This document shows, piece after piece, positions 1 to 7,194 of a stretch of 45,310 nt of DNA. The stretch spans positions 1-45,310 of the forward strand of contig JABHXC010000028.1 of the NCBI GenBank assembly GCA_018657475.1. Reading direction: 5' to 3'. The notes under the pieces were generated by a model. That model was given only the letters and a program-made list of their open reading frames with translations, was not told where the DNA came from and ran no database searches. Numbering within the stretch: the first letter of the stretch is position 1; each line of letters starts with the position of its first letter. The position numbers and the translations under genes were made by a program. This DNA is from Candidatus Woesearchaeota archaeon. GTDB taxonomy: Archaea > Nanobdellota > Nanobdellia > Woesearchaeales > GW2011-AR9.

Positions 1-3000
1 GTTGTGTTTACTGTAACAGTGTAATTTGTTTCTGAAAAATTACTAAATCCTGCGCTATCAACACATTCAATATTCCAAATAAATTTTCCATCAGGCATAT
101 ATTTAGTTATGTTGTTTGTAGTGCTGTTACTGACATCAAAAATGGTAGTGTCTCTCTGCCAAGTTCCAGTTATGTTATTGTATAAAGAACAATTTGTCAA
201 ACTAGCATCATCATCACTAACGGTGAAGTTGAATTCGACCAATGAGTCAGTTAGTATGGCATTATTTGCGGGATTTAGTAATGAGATGTTAGGTACTTGT
301 GTTACATTGAAGAAAGTGGTAACACTACTGTTTATGTTAGTTACTGAGTCTGTTGCAATAAAAGTGACATTATGCCTACCGATTATTTGAGTAGTGTAGG
401 TGGAATTGTAGATGTCATCTGCGTCACTGTCAGTTAAAGTAATTTGATTGATAGTACCATTAGGAAGAGTTACATTAGCTAAAACTGAACTGACAGTGAA
501 CACATCAATTACAGTTACATTAAGATTTACTGTGTTTCCAAGACTGTAGTTTGTATTTTCATCTGGCTGAGGTAAAGTTACCGCAGGAGCAACAGTGTCA
601 ACTGTAACAGTGAAGTTGTTTACTGCAAATGCTGAATTTCCTCCCCCAGTACTGTTATCTGTTACTAAACAATTCCAAAGATGTTGTCCGTCAGCCACAT
701 TGTTTATTGTAAAACTAGTTTGATTTGTAGTTCCGTTTAATTCAATAGTTTCATTTGCAGTGAAAGTTCCTGAAAGATTATGATAAAGTGTAAAGTTGAA
801 CAAACCACCTGCATCAGTAGCATTACAAGTGAAAATCACTGTTGACGAGTTCTGGGAGGATGTATCTGCCGGAGAAACCAAAGTTACCAATGGAGCTGCA
901 GATTCTTGGATGTTAAAATCCCTAGTTTCAGTGTTGTTTAAATTTCCATCAGTGTCATTAGCTAAGATTAAGATAGTGTAAGTTCCAACGGCAGAAGTTT
1001 GATTAAATGTAACATTGTAAATCCCATTAGCATCATCATCAGTTAAAGTCTCTTGGATGATAGTTGTGTTAGGTAAAGTGATGTTGGCTAAGACAGTTTC
1101 CACAATTAGTTGATCGGTAACATTAACATTGATGATAACGTCAGTATCTTGAGCAAAATTACTTCCTTCTGCTGGAATTGTGATGTTGACTGAAGGTGGA
1201 TAAATATCATTTATAGTGAAATTAGTTGTTTCTGAATTGTTTACAAATCCTACACTATCATTAGCTATGATAGTTACATTATAGTTACCTGGCAGGGTTG
1301 GAGCTGTAAATGAACCATTGTATTTTTCTCCGCTGTCTAGAGAAAGAGTTATTTGTTCGATAGTGGAGTTGGGAAAAGTTATGTTAGCTAACACGGTGTC
1401 GATGTTTACTTCAGTAACATTAGCTGCAATTTCAATAGTTGATGCATTGTAAGCGGTGCTAGCGATTGGAATTAAATCGAATACTAAAGGCGTAGTGGTA
1501 TCGATGATGATATTTGTTCTTGTTACGGTATCGTTACTATTACCAACATTGTCTACTGCTGTTGCATTAATCAAATAAGTTCCGTCAACTAAATCGGTGA
1601 AGTTAACAAAGTGTGGAGATGCAGTAGTGTTAATAGTAGTGTTTAGTAAGACTAAATTTGAAGCATTGTAAAGATAAGTAGTGATATTAGCGATATTTGT
1701 ATCTGTTGCAGTTACATTAGTTAAGATGTTTGTTCTAGTTTGGTAAGTGCTAGCGTTATCTGTTGGATCGACGAAAATAATTGTGGGATTTGTTCCGTCA
1801 ACTGTAACCGTTCTGCTTTCAGTCCAATTAAGATTATTAGAGGTATCGTTCCCATACACTTGGAATGTATATGAGCCGTCTGCTAAACTTGTTTTTGTTA
1901 CTGAACACTGCTTTTCTGTTCCTGAGATGGTTGTTTCAGTCATTGACTCATTAGCACCATCAAATTCTAAAAGACAACTACCCACAGCAGTTTCATCGGT
2001 TAAAGTTGCATTGATGGTAAAAGTAGGGAGTTGTAAGGAAGTAGTGTTTGGTGTTGGATCAGTAAAAGTTATGTTTGGCCCAATAATGTCTGCCGCTTCA
2101 TTATAAGTCACATTAAAGAAGAATACGTCTGTGGAGACAGTTTCAGTTGAAGGAGCTCCAGCAGTAGTACGTTCCATTTCCATTTTTGCAAAAGCTCTCG
2201 TACCAGCTGCACCAAAGAAATTTGCACAAGTCCAGATTTCACCATTCCCGGTTACATCAGTACAAGTAACTCCAGGATTTGCTGCAGCACCTGGACAAGT
2301 ATTAGTAACTGCAGTATAAGAAAGCCCACCATTGGCATCAACAGAAACGTCACAAGTTTGAGTGTTAGTCCCAGTAGCCCAACGTTCATAACAAAGTAGT
2401 ACAGAATCAATGCTACCACAATTCGTTATTGATGTATTTACGGTTTGAATTCTTAATCCACCGAAATTAGTTCCACCTTTACCATAAGTTTGAGTTTCTA
2501 CCAGAGAGTTATCTGATTCTAATAAAGAACCGTCAGCAGCATCACAAGCACTAGCAAAAACGCCTGGACCAGCAGAATTTTCGGCATCACAAGTACTAAC
2601 TTCTTCTCCGAAAACCGGATCTTCAGCTGTTAGGATAAATGTGTAAGTTTCTCCTGGAGTTAAATTGGTTTGGAATAAAGCCCATTCACCGTAACAATCT
2701 TGTTGTTCAAAGTCGTAATCTTTACATTTGTATAAGTTTATTCCTTTTGCTTCTACTGTTACTAAACCATCCGTAAAATCTAGATTTTCTGGGTTAAGAG
2801 CATAAACTTGGGCCCAGCTCCCTAGAGGTGAAGGAAAATCTTTTGGCAGTTCTTCAAAGCCAAGATCGTTTTCATTGTTTAAATTAAGATCATTTAATCT
2901 GATTTCTTTAATCGGACTATTTTCTGGAGTGATCTTTAGATTGACTAGAGAATCATCACTTGCAATTCCTATATTTGAATCAGTGATAATTTCGTATTGT

Positions 3001-3554
3001 GCTGAAACTGTTTTTCTTTTACTATTCTTTAAATCGAAGTTATCAATTTGAGTTATAGTTGGAGTTATGGTTTCTGGTGAAATCTCAGCTACAGGAGTTG
3101 GCTCTGGTTCAGTGATAATTTTTTCTACTGTTTCATCTTCAGGAATAGAAACAACTTCTTGGGAAGGTTCCTCAATATTGTTGAGGAACTCTTCTGGAAG
3201 TTGTTTGGAGGTGTTGTTTGGAGGTAGGTTTATTGTTTCTGAGGTTTCATTTTCTGTAACATTAGAAAGGTGAACTTCCCCAGAAGAGTTCTCTGGGTTA
3301 GGGAGAGTCTCTTCTGGAGTTTGTTCTGGTTTCTTCTCTATTGGATTTATGTTACTTCGGTTTCCACCTAGAGTATGATTTGTGATATTTGATTCGTTTA
3401 CGATTTCTTCAGATGAATCAATGAACCCAATTTCTTCTGACACTACTGCACCGGTTATAGTTCCGGCACTAATTAGGGCAATTGTAAACATTACAGCTAG
3501 GACACTTACTAGTATAATAATGGGTGCTAGTCCGGATAGATGTTGGCGTTTCAT
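1..3554 (-). CDS. Large surface/adhesin-like protein with repeated Ig-like/cadherin-like modules; C-terminus truncated by window edge
   Basis: Open minus frame from ATG at 3554 (MKRQHLSGLAPIIILVSVLAVMFTIALISAGTITGAVVSEEI...) to the window edge. N-terminal TM segment, then repeats such as 'VLANITLPNTTIIQETLTDDDANGIYNVTF', 'VEFNFTVSDDDASLTNCSLYNNITGTW'. Absent from the ORF track because it runs off the edge. Confidence 0.85.
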   Translation of the reverse strand, partial: MKRQHLSGLAPIIILVSVLAVMFTIALISAGTITGAVVSEEIGFIDSSEEIVNESNITNHTLGGNRSNINPIEKKPEQTPEETLPNPENSSGEVHLSNVTENETSETINLPPNNTSKQLPEEFLNNIEEPSQEVVSIPEDETVEKIITEPEPTPVAEISPETITPTITQIDNFDLKNSKRKTVSAQYEIITDSNIGIASDDSLVNLKITPENSPIKEIRLNDLNLNNENDLGFEELPKDFPSPLGSWAQVYALNPENLDFTDGLVTVEAKGINLYKCKDYDFEQQDCYGEWALFQTNLTPGETYTFILTAEDPVFGEEVSTCDAENSAGPGVFASACDAADGSLLESDNSLVETQTYGKGGTNFGGLRIQTVNTSITNCGSIDSVLLCYERWATGTNTQTCDVSVDANGGLSYTAVTNTCPGAAANPGVTCTDVTGNGEIWTCANFFGAAGTRAFAKMEMERTTAGAPSTETVSTDVFFFNVTYNEAADIIGPNITFTDPTPNTTSLQLPTFTINATLTDETAVGSCLLEFDGANESMTETTISGTEKQCSVTKTSLADGSYTFQVYGNDTSNNLNWTESRTVTVDGTNPTIIFVDPTDNASTYQTRTNILTNVTATDTNIANITTYLYNASNLVLLNTTINTTASPHFVNFTDLVDGTYLINATAVDNVGNSNDTVTRTNIIIDTTTPLVFDLIPIASTAYNASTIEIAANVTEVNIDTVLANITFPNSTIEQITLSLDSGEKYNGSFTAPTLPGNYNVTIIANDSVGFVNNSETTNFTINDIYPPSVNITIPAEGSNFAQDTDVIINVNVTDQLIVETVLANITLPNTTIIQETLTDDDANGIYNVTFNQTSAVGTYTILILANDTDGNLNNTETRDFNIQESAAPLVTLVSPADTSSQNSSTVIFTCNATDAGGLFNFTLYHNLSGTFTANETIELNGTTNQTSFTINNVADGQHLWNCLVTDNSTGGGNSAFAVNNFTVTVDTVAPAVTLPQPDENTNYSLGNTVNLNVTVIDVFTVSSVLANVTLPNGTINQITLTDSDADDIYNSTYTTQIIGRHNVTFIATDSVTNINSSVTTFFNVTQVPNISLLNPANNAILTDSLVEFNFTVSDDDASLTNCSLYNNITGTWQRDTTIFDVSNSTTNNITKYMPDGKFIWNIECVDSAGFSNFSETNYTVTVNT

Positions 3555-3748
3555 TTAACTTTAAACCAGGCAGTTGCTTTGCCTATAGTAAAACAGTCTA
3601 CTTTCTTCTTCAATTGCAATTTTAGACAATTCCTGTCAGCAGTATGCCATGCAATGTTGAGTTTTTCTGCAATCTCTCGTGTTGAAATGGGCTGCTTGCT
3701 AGCATTGAGAAGTCGTACTATCTGCTTTGCTACCTCTTTTTTGGTCAT
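3551..3748 (-). CDS. Small winged-helix/HTH protein
   Basis: 65 aa; 'ISTREIAEKLNIAWHTADRNCLKLQLKKKVD' resembles an HTH. TATA-like ATTTATATAC just upstream. ATGA overlap with the surface-protein gene. Confidence 0.65.
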   Translation of the reverse strand: MTKKEVAKQIVRLLNASKQPISTREIAEKLNIAWHTADRNCLKLQLKKKVDCFTIGKATAWFKVK

Positions 3749-3911
3749 TCAGTGCTAGAAGAGAGTTCTTTTTCGTATATAAATGTTCGCATATAAGTAA
3801 TTAATTAGAGTAATACAGATTAGTTAGTAGAATTAGTAACATCCATTAAGAGAGTATATTCGCACTTTTTGAATAGAAAATATTTAAATACTGTAGAAAA
3901 ATAAAGGAATA

Positions 3912-4115
3912 GTGGCATTACAAAAGAATAGTAATCATCGTGCGCTCTGGAGTCATCTTCAAATTTGGCTAGGAATAGTGATAGTGTTAGTAGGATTGCT
4001 TGTTTTCAAATATTCATGGATTGCAAGTGTAATTGTTTTAGTAATAGGCATTCTTCTTCTTGCCTGGAAGAAAAAAGAATTAAAAGATTTTAAAGAAAAA
4101 CAAAAAGAGAAATAA
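3912..4115 (+). CDS. Small two-TM membrane protein with Lys-rich tail
   Basis: 67 aa, GTG start, two hydrophobic segments, KKKELKDFKEKQKEK tail. AT-rich TATA-like element about 25-30 nt upstream. Confidence 0.55.
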   Translation: MALQKNSNHRALWSHLQIWLGIVIVLVGLLVFKYSWIASVIVLVIGILLLAWKKKELKDFKEKQKEK

Positions 4116-4118
4116 AAA

Positions 4119-5048
4119 CTATTTATGAAATAAGAACTTCTGAATTGTTGGTCTCCAAAATGTTTTTGATGTTTTCAAATATTGTTCCATGGACAATCTA
4201 CAAAAATCAAAATTTTGATGGTTGCAATACTCAACTAATGTCTCACGAATTTGAAAATTCATATCACCTTTAAATATCAAAGGAGGATAATTATTCTGAA
4301 GCATTTGTACAACTAATAAAATTCTTCCCAAGCGACTATTACCATCAATAAATGGGTGAACTTTTTGGTAATTGAGATGAAAAATCAGTGGACGTAAGAA
4401 AGGATATACTTTTCTATCTTTATATTTCTTTAAAGTTTCTTTTAAATCATTTCTAATTTTGTTTGGCAATGATGTTAATGCTTTCTCAAGATAGCCAAAT
4501 GTGTTAATCTGTTTTTTAAATTTACCAGCATGTGAATAAATTCCACGATAAATGTCTTCATGTAACCTTTTAAACTGAACAATTGATCTAAATTCACTTT
4601 GCATTAATCTGAAGAGAGATTTTTTAGAATTATTATACAAATGAATGTCTAATTCTGGAAGTACAATTCTTTTCTTTTTATCTATGCTATCTGCAAGTTT
4701 AGGAGTTATTGTTGAACCTTCTAATTCCATACTATTTGCTAAAAAAAGCCTAACAAACTCACTAAAAATCTCTTTTTTATTTTTCTCTTCCAGTAAATTG
4801 AAAAATATTTGATAAAAAACTTTTTCTGTTTCTATTTCAACAATCTCTTTTAAAGTGAAATATGTTTGGAAATTTTCTTTAAAATATTTCGCTCTATCTG
4901 TAGCTATTTTCTGAATTATTTTTTCATTATAGCCTATTTTATCTTTAGCGATTATGAATGAGGCTTTTTTGATTTTATTTCCTATCCGAAAACTATGATC
5001 TATATAAGTGTAAGTTATACCATTAACCACTCTTTTTTGTAAAAACAT
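4119..5048 (-). CDS. Fic/DOC family protein (putative AMPylase)
   Basis: Motif HPFIDGNSRLGR (Fic HxFx(D/E)GNxRxxR); upstream ANSMELEGSTIT matches the (S/T)xxxE(G/N) inhibitory-helix pattern. TATA-like ATTTATATAT about 25 nt upstream of ATG. Confidence 0.85.
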   Translation of the reverse strand: MFLQKRVVNGITYTYIDHSFRIGNKIKKASFIIAKDKIGYNEKIIQKIATDRAKYFKENFQTYFTLKEIVEIETEKVFYQIFFNLLEEKNKKEIFSEFVRLFLANSMELEGSTITPKLADSIDKKKRIVLPELDIHLYNNSKKSLFRLMQSEFRSIVQFKRLHEDIYRGIYSHAGKFKKQINTFGYLEKALTSLPNKIRNDLKETLKKYKDRKVYPFLRPLIFHLNYQKVHPFIDGNSRLGRILLVVQMLQNNYPPLIFKGDMNFQIRETLVEYCNHQNFDFCRLSMEQYLKTSKTFWRPTIQKFLFHK

Positions 5049-5154
5049 GATTTTTTTTTGTTTAATAGATATATAAATGTTATGTGGTTTTTAAACCTAC
5101 ATAATCTCAAAAAAAACAAGTAGTGGGGTTATTTAAACGCAATTTAAGTAAGAG

Positions 5155-5334
5155 ATACCACTACACAAAAACAAAAACAAATCAAAAATTAAACCTACTA
5201 AATCACACTAATTTGGAAAAATTACTCCAAAAACACCAATGGACAGAAGCATTATTATTCTGACTATTGGAATTATCTTAACTTTGTGAAGAAAAAAGAA
5301 TTAAAAGATTTTAAAGAAAAACAAAAAGAGAAAT
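5155..5334 (+). pseudogene. Degenerate second copy of the small membrane protein at 3912-4115
   Basis: Conceptual IPLHKNKN... / RSIIILTIGIILTL / KKKELKDFKEKQKEK aligns to MALQKNSN... / IVLVIGILLLAW / KKKELKDFKEKQKEK, with an in-frame stop and a 1-nt frameshift. The 3' 47 bp (5288-5334) is identical to 4067-4113. Confidence 0.6.
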
Positions 5335-5337
5335 GAG

Positions 5338-6819
5338 TTAACTCTCATCCAACCCACCAAATATTTCTTGGTCAGGAAAGACGTCAAGACCATCAGAAGT
5401 AATATTCATAGCTACAATCTTGTGCTGATGACCAGCTCCCCGTAATTTAAGAACTTCAATTGCTCGCTCCCTTACATTACCTCGTTTAATGTTATAAATC
5501 ACAACAACGGCGTCAGCAAGAAATTCTTCAACACCAGTGGTAGAAAAAATAGTTGGAACTTGTTTAGTTTCCGTTATCAAAAATGAAGTTGCACCAATTT
5601 CTTCAAAAAATCTAAACAACTGCTCAATGTAAATTCTGTAAGAATCCTCTTTACCAGTAAAAGCAGAAGCAATAGCTGTTAAAGAATCAACAACAATAAT
5701 GTCTGGTTTAAAATTACCTGGAAAAATGATTGGTTGGACATCAATTAATAGTTCACCTTTTGATTTCATTAAAAGAGCATCCACACTACGCGTGATTTCA
5801 AATGGATTAAACCTTTTTAGAAGAAGATTACCGTCTTTGATATGTTTCTGGGGGTCCCAGCCAAAATCCTCCATATGTTTAATTAGTCGTTCTTCAGACT
5901 CTTCAAAGCTCATATACAAACATTTCTCGCCATGAGAAGCATGATATTCAAGAGTTTGTAATGCAAAAATAGTTTTTCCACTTCCTGCACCACCTGCCAC
6001 CAATACAGCAGCCCCTTTTGGCAATCCTTTATCCAATAAAGCATCAAATCCCTCAATACCAGTATAAATGTATTCTTGTTCTTCTCCTTTTTTGAGTTTT
6101 TTATGGGGCTTCTTTTTTCCTTTTAACTCTTCTTCAATTTCTTCTTTTATAGCAGCCATGTCAATTTTCTTGTTGCCATTTACTGTTTTGGCAACATGGG
6201 CGACAGGTGCACGTTCCTCTTTGATTTTAGCATGATGTCTCTTGATTTTGCCAGACTTCAATTCTGCCTGAATTTTATCTTTAGCTTCTTCAATATCAAA
6301 TTGAGGTTTAGTTGATTTTGATTCTGATTCTTTTTCTGCTTTGGATTTACGAGGTAATTTAGTAATATGTTCTTCTTGAAGAGGTTGAAGTTTAACATCT
6401 TCTTTTGGAGATGGTTCATCTTTTAGCGTGTGGACGTTGTCCTGGTTTACTTTTTTAACATTAACTTTGCCAGAGTTGGTCAAAGAATGTAACTGATCAG
6501 AGATTGTTGATTTAGTTAAGCCGGTTTTTTCAATCATCTCACTTATTGAAAGTCCTTCAGGATGACTTTTAAGAAGTTCTTGAAGAGATTGAAGCGCAAT
6601 ATCTTCTTTTGTTGGTTCTTCTTGCTTCCATTTATGCACTTTTGCCATATTGATTTGTTTGACATCAACTTTTTCAGAACCAACTAAAGCATGTAAACGA
6701 GCTAAAACAGTATGTCTGGCCAAACCGGTTTTGTTCATAATATCCTGAATAGTAAGACCATCTGGGTGTGACTGGAGAAGATCAATAATTGTAATTTTCT
6801 TTTTATCTTTTTTTTCCAT
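5338..6819 (-). CDS. KaiC-like RecA-superfamily ATPase with two N-terminal winged-helix repeats
   Basis: Walker A GGAGSGKT, 'YIYTGIEGFDALLDKGLPKGAAVLVAGGAGSGKTIFALQTLEY', Walker B-like 'DIIVVDSLTAI'. Two HTH repeats 'LLQSHPDGLTIQDIMNKTGLARHTVLARLHAL' and 'LLKSHPEGLSISEMIEKTGLTKSTISDQLHSL'. ATG at 6819 preferred over 6849 given TATA-like GTTTATAAACG. Confidence 0.85.
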   Translation of the reverse strand: MEKKDKKKITIIDLLQSHPDGLTIQDIMNKTGLARHTVLARLHALVGSEKVDVKQINMAKVHKWKQEEPTKEDIALQSLQELLKSHPEGLSISEMIEKTGLTKSTISDQLHSLTNSGKVNVKKVNQDNVHTLKDEPSPKEDVKLQPLQEEHITKLPRKSKAEKESESKSTKPQFDIEEAKDKIQAELKSGKIKRHHAKIKEERAPVAHVAKTVNGNKKIDMAAIKEEIEEELKGKKKPHKKLKKGEEQEYIYTGIEGFDALLDKGLPKGAAVLVAGGAGSGKTIFALQTLEYHASHGEKCLYMSFEESEERLIKHMEDFGWDPQKHIKDGNLLLKRFNPFEITRSVDALLMKSKGELLIDVQPIIFPGNFKPDIIVVDSLTAIASAFTGKEDSYRIYIEQLFRFFEEIGATSFLITETKQVPTIFSTTGVEEFLADAVVVIYNIKRGNVRERAIEVLKLRGAGHQHKIVAMNITSDGLDVFPDQEIFGGLDES

Positions 6820-6900
6820 GTTGAATTCCTGTTTAAACGAGTATATCATATTCGTTTATAAACATTGCGCATGGTAATTGAGTGGTTTGTTCGTCATTGA

Positions 6901-6947
6901 TAGATGCCTATCACAGATTAAATTTAGGTTCAAATTTAATGAAATTA
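6901..6947. repeat. Imperfect direct repeat copy 1 (intergenic)
   Basis: tagatgcctatcacagattaaatttaggttcaaatttaatgaaatta, closely matching 7091-7137. Confidence 0.6.
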
Positions 6948-7090
6948 CGATGAGGCGAAAGAGTGAGTCCAAAAAAATTAACGAGTGCATTGAAGTCATC
7001 ATTTTTGATTAAGAGAGTATTTATTTTAAGTATATGAGAGTTGTTTATAATAATTGTTATTCACCCACAAGTAGTTTTAACAACACTAAT

Positions 7091-7137
7091 ATGCATCTAT
7101 CACACATTGAATTTAAGTTCAAATTTAATCAAAATTA
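7091..7137. repeat. Imperfect direct repeat copy 2 (intergenic)
   Basis: atgcatctatcacacattgaatttaagttcaaatttaatcaaaatta, closely matching 6901-6947. Confidence 0.6.
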
Positions 7138-7194
7138 GATTCCTAACCACAAAAAAAATGGTCAAAATTATTAAAATTTATGTTTAAAAAAAGA

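Noticed and set aside
109-3273. Plus-strand ORFs (109-390, 796-981, 1747-2106, 2131-2319, 3067-3273)
   Set aside because: Shadow ORFs antisense to the continuous minus-strand surface-protein frame; low-complexity translations with no family signal.
3540-3758. 72-aa plus ORF opposite the wHTH gene
   Set aside because: Exactly antisense to the better supported wHTH ORF with TATA and coupling.
5119-5167. GTAGTGG...CCACTAC 7-bp inverted repeat as transposon ends
   Set aside because: Too short, no transposase; the right arm overlaps the decayed gene start and is likely chance.
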